Assembly (NCBI GenBank): GCA_002361485.1
Contig: DESZ01000017.1
Coordinates: 38,840 to 102,839 of the forward strand
DNA: 64,000 nt
Reading direction: 5' to 3'
Origin: Cyanobacteria bacterium UBA3301
GTDB lineage: Bacteria; Cyanobacteriota; Vampirovibrionia; Gastranaerophilales; Gastranaerophilaceae
A program made the position numbers and the translations under genes. The notes under the pieces were generated by a model. It worked only from the letters and a program-made list of their open reading frames with translations, was not told where the DNA came from and made no database searches. Each line of letters opens with the position of its first letter. Positions within the stretch are counted from its first letter, which is position 1. Below are positions 54,897-63,963 of the stretch, in pieces.

Positions 54897-55235
54897 CTAT
54901 CCTTTAAAATTCGGGCTTTCGTATTCTATTCCCATTTCCTTCAGGGTTTTTATAAAATTCTGAGCACATATCCTTTGTGCTTCAGGTGGTACTATTCGCA
55001 ATATTTCTACGGTTTTGGAAATTATCGGATCTTTATCGTACCATCTGTTATTTGCATTAACCGGTTTTACCATTGCATAAAACTTGTCTATTGTTTCTTT
55101 TGAAACCTTTTCTTCTATCTTTTTCAAGAAAATTTCTGCTTGCGCTTTTAATTCTGTTTGGTAATTTCTTAATAAATCAATTACTTCCAGCAATAACGGG
55201 TCGTGATCATACCAGCGCTTATAAGTAGGACTCAT
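54897..55235 (-). CDS. Small protein with two RWYDxDP repeats
   Basis: The 112-residue protein consists of two similar halves: KRWYDHDPLLLEVIDLLRNY with a helix and IFLKKIEEK, and NRWYDKDPIISKTVEILRIV with a helix and NFIKTLKEMG. Each half is a WYD-D-P motif followed by two helices. No family name is known to me. Its start overlaps the end of murA by 17 bp, so the two are co-translated. Confidence 0.75.
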   Translation of the reverse strand: MSPTYKRWYDHDPLLLEVIDLLRNYQTELKAQAEIFLKKIEEKVSKETIDKFYAMVKPVNANNRWYDKDPIISKTVEILRIVPPEAQRICAQNFIKTLKEMGIEYESPNFKG

Positions 55236-56538
55236 TATGTGTACCCTCCGTTAGGTTTGTTTGGGGAATTTCATCTCTTCTTTCTATTTTCCCTCCTAGC
55301 AATCTTAACTTAGTTTCAAAATTTTCGTATCCTCTATCTATATGATGTATTTTTTCAACAACAGATTCACCTTCTGCCATCAAAGCCGCCACAACCAATG
55401 ATGCTCCGGCTCTTAAGTCGCTTGCTGTCAGAGTTGTTCCTGATAATTTTTTTACTCCTTTTATAATCGCATGGTTTCTGTCTTGATGAATATCTGCTCC
55501 CATTCTGTTTAAATCAGGAACTTGCATAAATCTGTTTTCATAAAGACTTTCTGTTATTATACCTACGCCGTTTGAGGTTGATAATAACGCCATTGCCATT
55601 GATTGTAAATCTGTCGGAAATCCCGGATAAGGCTGGGTTATAAAATTGATAGAATTCAATCTGTTTTTACAGCTTACTTCCATTGAAGTAGGGCCTAACA
55701 ATTTAATATTTGCACCCATTTTTAGCAATTTATTAGTGAAAAATGTTAAATGTGCGGGATAAATATTTCTTATTATACCTTTACCTTTAGTCGCAATAAT
55801 CGCGGTCATATATGTTCCGGCTTCTATTCTGTCAGGTATTGTCGTATATTCTATCGGGTGTAATTGTTCTTGTTTTACACCGTTAATAACAATTTCTGAT
55901 GTTCCTGCACCGTTTACATCAGCACCCATTGTATTCAAAAAGTTTGCTAAATCAATAATTTCCGGTTCCTGCGCTGCGTTTTGAATTCGCGTTGAACCTT
56001 CGGCCAATACCGATGCAAGCATTATATTCTCCGTTGCTCCAACTGACGGAATATCAAGATATATCTCAGAACCAACAATTTTATTGGTTTTAGCTATTAC
56101 ATAACCATTTTCAATTTTAATTTTTGCGCCCAGAGCTTCAAGACCCTTGATATGAAAATCTACACGTCTTTCGCCTATTGCACATCCGCCCGGCATAGCA
56201 ACTTTTGCTTCTTTACATCTTGAAAATAATGCACCCAAAACAACAAAAGATGCTCTCATTTTGCTGACCAATTCGTAAGTAGCAGTAACACTTGTCAATT
56301 CTGTTGCATCAATTACAACCGATTTTTCTTCTTTGTTATAATCTATTTTTGCACCTAATTGTTCAACAACTTTTAACATTATGTCAACGTCTGTCAATTC
56401 CGGTACATTATATATTTTTGTTGCACCCTTTACAAGCAAAGCTGCAGCGATTAATTTTAATACCGAATTCTTTGCACCGCCTATTGAAACTTCACCTTTT
56501 AAAGGTGTTCCGCCTTTTATATAAAATCTTTCAGTCAA
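55219..56538 (-). CDS. murA: UDP-N-acetylglucosamine 1-carboxyvinyltransferase
   Basis: MurA adds enolpyruvate to UDP-GlcNAc in the first step of peptidoglycan synthesis. I choose the TTG at 56536-56538, because GGAGG lies 5 nt upstream; the in-frame ATG further up has no site. This gives TERFYIKGGTPLKGEVSIGGAKNS, the normal start. Catalytic C119 (the fosfomycin target) is in PGGCAIGERRVDFH, and DLRAGASLVVAALMAEG is the C-terminal signature. Length is normal. The RWYD-repeat gene overlaps its end. Confidence 0.95.
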   Translation of the reverse strand: MTERFYIKGGTPLKGEVSIGGAKNSVLKLIAAALLVKGATKIYNVPELTDVDIMLKVVEQLGAKIDYNKEEKSVVIDATELTSVTATYELVSKMRASFVVLGALFSRCKEAKVAMPGGCAIGERRVDFHIKGLEALGAKIKIENGYVIAKTNKIVGSEIYLDIPSVGATENIMLASVLAEGSTRIQNAAQEPEIIDLANFLNTMGADVNGAGTSEIVINGVKQEQLHPIEYTTIPDRIEAGTYMTAIIATKGKGIIRNIYPAHLTFFTNKLLKMGANIKLLGPTSMEVSCKNRLNSINFITQPYPGFPTDLQSMAMALLSTSNGVGIITESLYENRFMQVPDLNRMGADIHQDRNHAIIKGVKKLSGTTLTASDLRAGASLVVAALMAEGESVVEKIHHIDRGYENFETKLRLLGGKIERRDEIPQTNLTEGTHNESYL

Positions 56539-56653
56539 ATTTACCTCCAAGTCGGGGAATATCTCCAACATATATCATAATACAATTAGTTTAACATGGT
56601 GTAAATAGATTAAATTATGTAAAGATAATTGTTTGCTTTATTTTCTAAAAAAT

Positions 56654-57634
56654 TTAATTGATTTTTATATATGCTTTTAGGATTTTATTATCCAAAGTGT
56701 CGTTTATTGCTTTTTGCAAACTTTCCAGAGGATAAACGGTTGATAAGCCTTTTACTTTTACTTCTTTATTTTTTAACAATTCTAAAGAATCTTTTAAATC
56801 CGCAGGTGATGGTGAATAACTGCCTAAAACAGTTAATTCGCGATAGTAAATTTCGTTATTGGCGTATCCGAAATTTTGCGCTGTAGAAGAAAATACCAAA
56901 ATTTTTCCGCCGTCACGAACGTATTTTAATGCTGTCGGTATTGCTTTATCAGAGCCTGAAGTCATAAATACACCGTCTGCTTTTATGCTTTCACACATTT
57001 CGGAAACATTAAAGGCTTCTATACCTAAACTTTTTAACAATTCGACTCTTGAAGATATTAAATCACAACCTATAACATTCATTCCAAAAGCTTTTAATGC
57101 TTGCGCCATAAGTATTCCGATTGAGCCTAAACCGATTACCAATGCTGTTGAATTTTTATTCAGTTGTGCGCGTTTTACTGCCCTAATACAACACCCTAAA
57201 GGTTCATAAAAAGCTGCTTCATCATTTGCTAAATTATCGGGTTTTAAATATGCAACATTTTTTAAATGTTCATCAGACACAAAAACAAGCTCGCTAAACC
57301 CTCCGGGTTTAATATTTGTTTCTTTAAAATGACGGCACATTGAAACATTTCCGTTTTTACAATATTCACATTTTCCGCAAGGAATGTGATGAGAAGTTAC
57401 TATTACATCTCCGTTTTTAAATGAGGTTTCGGAATCAATATCAACTATTTGGGCGACTATTTCATGCCCTAAAACCGTTCCGTCTTTTACCAGATGTTGT
57501 CTTAATTTGACAATATCCGAACCGCATAAACCGCATCCTAAAACTTTTACCAAAGCTCCTTTGCGATTATTTAAAGTTTCATTTTCTCTTTCTGCGGTTA
57601 TTATTGTATTATTTTTTAATTCTGCAACTCTCAT
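56654..57634 (-). CDS. Zinc-dependent alcohol dehydrogenase (MDR family), second
   Basis: The 326-residue protein has the catalytic-zinc region GCGLCGSDIVKL, GHEIVAQI and FYEPLGCCIRA, the structural-zinc Cys set CGKCEYCKNGNVSMC, and a Rossmann motif VIGLGSIGILMA. It thus has the same layout as the dehydrogenase at 43230 but is only distantly related. Substrate is unknown; sugar-alcohol oxidation is plausible. The start is divergent from the transporter gene at 57685. Confidence 0.8.
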   Translation of the reverse strand: MRVAELKNNTIITAERENETLNNRKGALVKVLGCGLCGSDIVKLRQHLVKDGTVLGHEIVAQIVDIDSETSFKNGDVIVTSHHIPCGKCEYCKNGNVSMCRHFKETNIKPGGFSELVFVSDEHLKNVAYLKPDNLANDEAAFYEPLGCCIRAVKRAQLNKNSTALVIGLGSIGILMAQALKAFGMNVIGCDLISSRVELLKSLGIEAFNVSEMCESIKADGVFMTSGSDKAIPTALKYVRDGGKILVFSSTAQNFGYANNEIYYRELTVLGSYSPSPADLKDSLELLKNKEVKVKGLSTVYPLESLQKAINDTLDNKILKAYIKIN

Positions 57635-57684
57635 ATTTTCCTCTAATCTATTTTATCACAAATTTTTGTGGTATTTTTTATAAT

Positions 57685-58992
57685 ATGATTTCTTTAATTA
57701 CAAATCCGATTGTAATAGCTGTTATTTTATTATGTATACTATGTTTATGCAGAATAAATGTTTTGCTGGCATTGATTATTTCAGCGGTTGCCGGCGGGAT
57801 GGCAGGACATATAGGATTATCCGAAGTGATGGATATTTTTATTCATGGTATGGGTGATAATTCAGAAACCGCATTAAGTTATATTTTGCTTGGTGCTTTC
57901 GCAGCTTCAATGACTCATACGGGGTTAGCACCGATTTTGGCAACAAAAATTTCTAATGCTATTCAATCTAAAAAATTCTTGCTGATTTTTATTTTAACTG
58001 GAATTGCAATACTTTCACAAAACTTGATACCTGTCCATATAGCGTTTATACCTATTTTAGTTCCTCCGTTATTAACAATTATGAATAAATTAAAAATCGA
58101 CAGGCGTTCTGTTGCTTGTGCGTTGGCTTTTGGTTTAAAAGCTCCGTATATTGTTATTCCTGCAGGATTTGGGTTGATTTTTCAAGGCTTGATTGCCGAT
58201 AATATGCTGCAAAACGGGGTTGAAATTGCCAAAAATCAAATTTGGAAGTCCGTTTGGGTTTTAGGTTTGGGCATGTTTATAGGTTTTTTGGTTGCTGTAT
58301 TTATATCGTACGTCAAACCTCGAGAATATAAAGATGTAGAAGTTGAAACAAAACAAATTACCGATTTAAAACTTAATAAAAACCATTACATAACCTTATG
58401 TGCTGCAATACTTACTCTTGTTGTTCAATTGTGGACAGGTTCTTTGCCTTTAGGTGCATTAGTCGGGTTATCTGTTATTTTTGGGTTTAAAGCAATTGAT
58501 CATGACAAAATGGATAAACTTATTAATGAAGGTGTCGGATTAATGGGTTATGTTGCATTTGTAATGCTTGTTGCTGCGGGTTTTGCCGCGGTTATGAAAT
58601 CAACGGGCGCAATAGATTCATTAGTAAATTCTGTTACACCTTTAATGATGTCAAGCAAGGTTTTGGCAACGCTTTTGATGCTAGTTATAGGTTTGTTTAT
58701 CACGATAGGTATAGGTACTTCTTTTGGTACAATTCCGATTTTGGCGGTTTTATATGTTCCGATTTTTATAAAATTGGGATTTAGTATTCCATCTATGATA
58801 ATCGTATTGTCTGCTGCTGCGGCATTAGGAGATGCAGGTTCCCCTGCATCTGATACGACTCTCGGGCCTACTGCAGGTTTAAATGCTGACGGTCAGCATA
58901 ATCATATTTGGGATACATGTGTTCCGACATTTTTACACTACAATATTGCTCTGATTATTACCGCATTAGTCGGTGTTTTGATTTTTAATTAA
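57685..58992 (+). CDS. NhaC/YuiF-type transporter (Na+/H+ antiporter or amino acid permease)
   Basis: I start at ATG 57685; the longer frame would overlap the divergent dehydrogenase gene. The 435 residues form about 12 membrane helices. Typical NhaC/YuiF blocks are visible: GGMAGHIGLSEVMDIFIHGMG, LLGAFAASMTHTGLA, NLIPVHIAFIPILVPP, AFGLKAPYIVIPAGFG, and GDAGSPASDTTLGPTAGLN. Members exchange Na+ or transport amino acids such as histidine. The substrate cannot be told from sequence. Confidence 0.85.
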   Translation: MISLITNPIVIAVILLCILCLCRINVLLALIISAVAGGMAGHIGLSEVMDIFIHGMGDNSETALSYILLGAFAASMTHTGLAPILATKISNAIQSKKFLLIFILTGIAILSQNLIPVHIAFIPILVPPLLTIMNKLKIDRRSVACALAFGLKAPYIVIPAGFGLIFQGLIADNMLQNGVEIAKNQIWKSVWVLGLGMFIGFLVAVFISYVKPREYKDVEVETKQITDLKLNKNHYITLCAAILTLVVQLWTGSLPLGALVGLSVIFGFKAIDHDKMDKLINEGVGLMGYVAFVMLVAAGFAAVMKSTGAIDSLVNSVTPLMMSSKVLATLLMLVIGLFITIGIGTSFGTIPILAVLYVPIFIKLGFSIPSMIIVLSAAAALGDAGSPASDTTLGPTAGLNADGQHNHIWDTCVPTFLHYNIALIITALVGVLIFN

Positions 58993-59039
58993 GAATCTTA
59001 TTGACTAAAATTTATCAGGGCGTTACTATTCATGTGATT

Positions 59040-60344
59040 ATGGATTGTAAAAAAGTATCTTATAAGTTGCCCTTTAAAGGTTTTAATATATACAATACAA
59101 CCGCTTATGTTCAAGATCATACCTTGATAAATCGCGGAATAACAACATTAGGCGGAAGTACCGCGCCTCAATGTATGATGTCTAACAATAAATACGAAGC
59201 TCAAGAACGTGCATTGATGGGCGGAATATATTTTGTTGCATCATATTTAACCCCGATACTTTTAATTCCTTTATATAACAAGCATTTTTTAAAGAATAAA
59301 GGGATTACAAAATCATTAGAAGGGGTTGCAAAACGTATTATTGAAGTGCCAAAAGAATATTTAACCCCAAATGCAGATTTGAAAAAAGGGTTGTCGGAAA
59401 CAGCGCAAATTTTTGATAAAAAAAACAATACAACAGAAACACAGCAAGCATTTGAGGAAATATTCAATCGTTATAATGATTCAGATAAACTAAAAAAAGA
59501 TTTATTATCGGTACACGAAAAGGTTCTGATGACTGATTTTATCACAACAGGAGCTATGTGGTCTGCTATTCCTTGGATTGCGACGGAATTTACAGAACAC
59601 AGAACCAAAAGAACGGATTTTTCTGCGGGGTTTAAACTAAAAGAAAATCCCAAAAAGTCAAAAGAAGAATTACAAAAGACCAAAAATAAAAAACTCTTGT
59701 GGAATATCGCATTTTCGGTGATTCCGGGGATATTGTTTGCAAAAACTGTAACAAAAGGTTTGAATACAAAAATTACCCCTAAAACAAATGTTATCCTGAA
59801 AAAAATAGCCAAAAACCCTCATAACTTTGATTATGCATCAGGAACAAACATGTCAAAAACAATTTATGCGGCGATTTGGATATTATCAAGTTTCCCTGCC
59901 AAATTGATTTCTTCACGTGATATGAATGAACGTAAGGACAGAGCATTAAGAGATATTGGACTTTTTACAATGTTTTTTGGCGGAGATTTTTTAATAAACA
60001 ATATTTTAGGAAGAACGGCTGATAGATTTTTAGGTACAAAAATAATGAATAAACCTAATAAAAATTTAAACTTTTTACAAAAATTCGGGCTGAGTATGAA
60101 AAATTTCCGCAAACTTGAAAATTCAAAAGAATTATCGCCTGAAATCTTGAAAAAGACAAAATCTGTCGGTGCAAGCTTGTATTGGGTTTCGTTATTGACA
60201 AATACTTTGTTAATAGGTTTTGGTTTGCCTAAAGTTTTGAATAAATTTTTGAGACATAATATAAATAAAGAGAAAATAGAAAATAATAATTGTTCCAATT
60301 CATTTGTTGCAAAAAATATTTCGCTGGAACAATTTTGTAAATAG
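59040..60344 (+). CDS. Hypothetical multi-span membrane protein, 434 aa
   Basis: The ATG at 59040 is preferred; a TTG-started frame adds 13 residues. The protein has five or so hydrophobic stretches (YFVASYLTPILLIPL, TTGAMWSAIPWIATEF, WNIAFSVIPGILFAKTV, IYAAIWILSSFPAKLIS, LYWVSLLTNTLLIGFGLP) separated by long basic loops. No family is recognised. The pattern of a span, a K/E-rich loop and a VIPGIL-type helix resembles that of the protein at 49030. The reading frame is intact and codon use fits the neighbours. Confidence 0.65.
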   Translation: MDCKKVSYKLPFKGFNIYNTTAYVQDHTLINRGITTLGGSTAPQCMMSNNKYEAQERALMGGIYFVASYLTPILLIPLYNKHFLKNKGITKSLEGVAKRIIEVPKEYLTPNADLKKGLSETAQIFDKKNNTTETQQAFEEIFNRYNDSDKLKKDLLSVHEKVLMTDFITTGAMWSAIPWIATEFTEHRTKRTDFSAGFKLKENPKKSKEELQKTKNKKLLWNIAFSVIPGILFAKTVTKGLNTKITPKTNVILKKIAKNPHNFDYASGTNMSKTIYAAIWILSSFPAKLISSRDMNERKDRALRDIGLFTMFFGGDFLINNILGRTADRFLGTKIMNKPNKNLNFLQKFGLSMKNFRKLENSKELSPEILKKTKSVGASLYWVSLLTNTLLIGFGLPKVLNKFLRHNINKEKIENNNCSNSFVAKNISLEQFCK

Positions 60345-60444
60345 CCTAACCTCCTGTTTTCTACGCATCTATTCCTCTAAACCTCTAACCTTCTATCTTC
60401 CCTCACCGTTGTTGTAATACTCACTATCGTTCGTAAACAACAAC

Positions 60445-60493
60445 TCCTCTCCCACTCAAAAATGCTGTGGGCGAGGGGAAATGAACCGAAACA
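60445..60493. repeat. TTTCGGTT-CCCCTC hairpin repeat, copy 3
   Basis: In inverse orientation, CCTCTCCCA and TGGGCGAGGGG form a hairpin, followed by AAATGAACCGAAAC, the complement of the TTTCGGTTCATT lead-in at 2596. The surrounding 60345-60543 stretch has no gene and also contains a GTTGTTG/AACAAC hairpin and three near-repeats of GCATC. Confidence 0.6.
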
Positions 60494-60543
60494 GACTATG
60501 CATCTACGCATCCAATCCTCTATGCATCTCCCTTACGAGGAAA

Positions 60544-61200
60544 TTATTTTGCAAATACTGTTCTGTTTCTGCCGGTATTTTTTGCTTCATATAATGCTTT
60601 ATCGGTTTTTGATATAAAATCTTTTGTATCTTTTATTTCTTCACAATATTCACATGCTCCGATACTTACAGTTATATGCACCTCTTGGTTATTATAATTT
60701 AAGTTCAATGTTTCGACAGTTTTTCTAAATCTTTCTAAAGGTATAATTGCTTGTTCTATATTTGTTTCCGTTAAAATAACACAAAATTCTTCCCCTCCGA
60801 TTCGATATACTGTATCTGTCTTGCGGAAAGTCTGCAGCGCAGCTTTTGAAACCTCTTTCAATACATAATCGCCGCATTGGTGCCCGTAAGTATCATTTAC
60901 TTTTTTAAAGAAATCTATATCAAACATTACAAGAGTTAAAGGATTTTTATATCGTTGCGCTCTTAAAAATTCTTTATTAAAATCAGTATCAAAATTGCGT
61001 CTGTTGGGAAGTTTTGTTAATTCATCAGTCATTGATAAATATTTTGTTCTTGAATACATGAAGTTAATTTGTTTTATTACTTCGAGTTTGTTTTCCTCAG
61101 GAACATCAAATGTTCTTATTATATGTTCAATATTTTGTTGAATATTGTCCAACAAATCGTCAGGGATATCAAACGAATTATCCTGTATATTTTCAACCAT
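60544..61200 (-). CDS. GGDEF diguanylate cyclase
   Basis: The enzyme makes cyclic-di-GMP from two GTP. The 218 residues include a short helical N-terminal sensor-less region, then the GGDEF domain: DELTKLPNRRNFD, MFDIDFFKKVNDTYGHQCGD with metal-binding Asp, and the active-site motif RIGGEEF. An inhibitory I-site RKTD (RxxD) lies five residues before GGEEF, so product feedback is likely. No transmembrane or receiver domain is present, so the input signal is unknown. Confidence 0.93.
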   Translation of the reverse strand: MVENIQDNSFDIPDDLLDNIQQNIEHIIRTFDVPEENKLEVIKQINFMYSRTKYLSMTDELTKLPNRRNFDTDFNKEFLRAQRYKNPLTLVMFDIDFFKKVNDTYGHQCGDYVLKEVSKAALQTFRKTDTVYRIGGEEFCVILTETNIEQAIIPLERFRKTVETLNLNYNNQEVHITVSIGACEYCEEIKDTKDFISKTDKALYEAKNTGRNRTVFAK

Positions 61201-61305
61201 AAAGCTCCTCGTATAATATTTTGCAAGATGTTTTTCTATCTGCTAACAAATGTATATTCGGCATAAATCTATAAAAACTTTAATAATTTAAGATTTTGTT
61301 ACAAA

Positions 61306-62115
61306 TTAATATACAAGCATAAATGATTTTAACATTCTGCCCGCACCATCACCTTTTATTGATATTACATCTATAGTGTTTTTATAGTTTAAAGATGTTG
61401 AACTACCGCCGTCAAAACCCATCGCTCTATCCAAACCCAAATCTTGACAAAGCTTTTGTACTTCATACATATCCATAGGGTTTTCATCGGTTATTACAAG
61501 AATATGGCACTCATCATTTCCTTTTAATCCGATAATTGTGCGTGATGTTTTATGTAAAACAGATGCGGATTCTCTTATTACTTTTCCCTCACTATCTTTT
61601 ACTATAAAAGCTTCTTCTTCCAATTGCAATTTTGGCAATATTAATGGCCCGCCTTGAGCGGAAGTTACTATTGAACATTCAAAAGGAACTTTTGCATTAT
61701 GTTCTGTTATTGCATATTGAAAATTGTTTCCGCATTGCATAATACGAAATTCACTTCTGTTAAGGATTTTTGACATATTTTTTCTGAAAAACGAACTATT
61801 TGTTAATGACGGGTTAAATCGCGGATCTTCTATTGTTACCCTGTCATTTACTATATAAGATATTGTCTGGCTGTTTTTGGGGTCAAAAAATCCCGCATTA
61901 ACAGTTAAACGTGAACGAGCTCTTGTATGCGCTTCTTTATTTGTAATTAGGGTTTCACTTGATACAAATTTTATCTGTTTCTTTATTTTTTCACCCTTTA
62001 AAATTATATGATATATTCCGTTGTCTTTTTTTATTTTTATATCATTTGCAAAAACAATATTCGCCGAAACAAAAAATAATAGAAAAACAACAAATACTTT
62101 TATTAAATTTTTCAT
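61306..62115 (-). CDS. Phosphodiester glycosidase family protein (NAGPA/DUF2233), secreted
   Basis: I start at ATG 62113-62115 (269 residues) for a clean signal peptide MKNLIKVFVVFLLFFVSANIV with cleavage near FAN-D. The mature domain has VNAGFFDP, TSAQGGPLIL, KTSRTIIGLKG, and AMGFDGGSSTSLNYK, the NAGPA family core. These enzymes hydrolyse sugar-phosphodiester bonds. It is 1 bp from the LptF/G permease gene and in the same operon, which suggests trimming of surface glycolipid phosphates in the periplasm. Confidence 0.88.
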   Translation of the reverse strand: MKNLIKVFVVFLLFFVSANIVFANDIKIKKDNGIYHIILKGEKIKKQIKFVSSETLITNKEAHTRARSRLTVNAGFFDPKNSQTISYIVNDRVTIEDPRFNPSLTNSSFFRKNMSKILNRSEFRIMQCGNNFQYAITEHNAKVPFECSIVTSAQGGPLILPKLQLEEEAFIVKDSEGKVIRESASVLHKTSRTIIGLKGNDECHILVITDENPMDMYEVQKLCQDLGLDRAMGFDGGSSTSLNYKNTIDVISIKGDGAGRMLKSFMLVY

Positions 62116-62116
62116 A

Positions 62117-63238
62117 TTATAAATCCTTAATTTTATAAAACGCATAAATTGCGGCACAAAATGCTAACACAGGAAATACTGCGGTTAAATACGGAGATAA
62201 AATTTCTTTTTCCGCCAGCATATCAAAAAACGGTAATGTTATATAGTATAAAAATACACAACCTATGCCTATTATAAAACCTAAGAATTTTTGTTCACGA
62301 GGTTTGCTAAAACCTAATAAACAACCTAATATCGCCAATAAAACACAAACCAAAGGATGTAAATAGCGCTGCAGTAATTTATTATACATATAACTGTATT
62401 CTTCAGAAAGATTTTCTTTTTTTAACAGTTTAATATATTTTTTTAATTTCGTCGTTGAAATATCTCTTTCTTTCATTGTTGAATAATTCATCAAAATGTA
62501 AGCATTCATCGCATCTTGACCGTTTAAAATACTTAATTTATTAAGGTGCTCAATATCAAAATAAATACCGTCATTAGAAATTTTATAATTTTCTATATCT
62601 TCCAGCACCCATTTATCATTTTCTATATACCCTCTTTTGGCAGAATATATATTTGACAATTGATGAACATCTTGATAAACATTACTTGCAAAATCTAAAA
62701 CTAAAACTCCGCTTACATTTTTTCCGACAGCTTTTGATACAACAACAGCCAGTAAAGGATGGCCCGTTTCTTTATCCTTTTGTGTGTAAATATATTGAGC
62801 CGTTTGAACTTCCCCTCTTATCGCACGCAATTTGTTTTCCGCAAAAGGAGTCCAACTGTCTTCTAACATAAAACAAAATGTTGAAAATAAAATACTCAAT
62901 ACTATTATTGGTGCAACTATTCTTTGAAACGACATCCCGACAGCTCTAAATATCGTCATTTCAGAATCTTTACTCAATTTATCAAAAGTAAATAAAGTCC
63001 CTAATAATAATCCGACAGGAATTGCTTTATCTAAAATCTTTGGCAATTCATAGAATAACAATAAAATAGCAGTCTTCATACCATATTCACCGGCTAAAGC
63101 TCTTTTTATCGTATTTAAAAGAATTTCAGGCGCAATCCAAACGATTGTAAATAACAATATTGCAACTAATGTTGCCATTGCTACCTGTTTAAAAATATAT
63201 CTGTCATATATGGAAATTTTAGGAAATTTTAAACTCAT
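62117..63238 (-). CDS. LptF/LptG family LPS export permease
   Basis: Six membrane helices surround a periplasmic beta-domain, as in LptF/G (YjgP/YjgQ). YDRYIFKQVAMATLVAIL is the first span; DKAIPVGLLLGTLFTFDKLSKDSEMTIFRAVG is the coupling helix region. The remaining spans are near residues 290-370. The 373-residue protein would receive LPS driven by LptB. Only one gene is present, where proteobacteria have a pair, so the transporter may be a homodimer or the partner lies elsewhere. Its ATG overlaps the lptB stop by 1 nt. Confidence 0.9.
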   Translation of the reverse strand: MSLKFPKISIYDRYIFKQVAMATLVAILLFTIVWIAPEILLNTIKRALAGEYGMKTAILLLFYELPKILDKAIPVGLLLGTLFTFDKLSKDSEMTIFRAVGMSFQRIVAPIIVLSILFSTFCFMLEDSWTPFAENKLRAIRGEVQTAQYIYTQKDKETGHPLLAVVVSKAVGKNVSGVLVLDFASNVYQDVHQLSNIYSAKRGYIENDKWVLEDIENYKISNDGIYFDIEHLNKLSILNGQDAMNAYILMNYSTMKERDISTTKLKKYIKLLKKENLSEEYSYMYNKLLQRYLHPLVCVLLAILGCLLGFSKPREQKFLGFIIGIGCVFLYYITLPFFDMLAEKEILSPYLTAVFPVLAFCAAIYAFYKIKDL

Positions 63239-63963
63239 TATAAAGTAAAGTCCTTTCCTAAATAAAATTCTTTTGCAACAGGGTCGTTTGCAACATCAAC
63301 ACTTCTGCCTTGAATTTTTATTTTTCCGTCAAAAATTACATAAGCTCTGTCTGTAATTGACAATGTAGCTTTCGGGTTGTGGTCTGTTATCAGAACTCCT
63401 AATCCTTTTTCTATTGATAATTTTCTAATATTTTCTTTAATTTCTCCGATTGCGATAGGGTCAATGCCGGTAAACGGCTCGTCGAGCAATATAAAATCAG
63501 GACTTGCCGCTAATGCTCTTGCAAGTTCTACACGGCGTCTTTCTCCTCCGGATAAAGAAATGGCAGCTTCTGAACGAAGTTTTAAAATCCCGAATTCGGA
63601 TAATAATTCTTCTAATTTACGGCGTTTTTCGTCTTGTGTTAATTTATCATTCATCTGAAGAACAAGTCTTATATTATCTTCAACCGATAAACTTCTGAAA
63701 CTCGAAGGTTCTTGCGGTAAATAACCGATACCCGCTCTGGCTCTCATATGCATCGGCAATGTTGTTATATTTTTATCTTCAAGAAATACATTACCGCCGT
63801 TTGGTTTTACCAAACCGACTATCATATAAAATGTTGTCGTTTTTCCTGCACCGTTCGGCCCTAAAAGCCCGACAACTTCCCCTTTTTCCATTGTAAAAGA
63901 TACGTCATTAACAACTCGACGGTCTCCGTATATTTTTATAAGATTCTTTGCCTCTATTCTCAT
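63238..63963 (-). CDS. lptB: LPS export ABC transporter ATP-binding protein LptB
   Basis: LptB is the ATPase of the LptB2FG complex that extracts LPS from the inner membrane. The 241 residues include Walker A GPNGAGKTT, Q-loop LPQEPSSFRS, signature LSGGERRR, Walker B FILLDEPFTG, and the H-loop ITDHNPKATL, which matches the LptB-type ITDHN motif. It is the first gene seen of the lptB-lptF/G-glycosidase operon; AAGGGG precedes the ATG. lptC and the lptA-like gene lie about 40 kb away, so the pathway is split. Confidence 0.95.
   Translation of the reverse strand: MRIEAKNLIKIYGDRRVVNDVSFTMEKGEVVGLLGPNGAGKTTTFYMIVGLVKPNGGNVFLEDKNITTLPMHMRARAGIGYLPQEPSSFRSLSVEDNIRLVLQMNDKLTQDEKRRKLEELLSEFGILKLRSEAAISLSGGERRRVELARALAASPDFILLDEPFTGIDPIAIGEIKENIRKLSIEKGLGVLITDHNPKATLSITDRAYVIFDGKIKIQGRSVDVANDPVAKEFYLGKDFTL

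Noticed and set aside
57604..57684. Upstream start for the NhaC/YuiF transporter
   Set aside because: It would overlap the divergent dehydrogenase gene by 31 bp and adds a region unlike the family. The ATG at 57685 gives the usual start.
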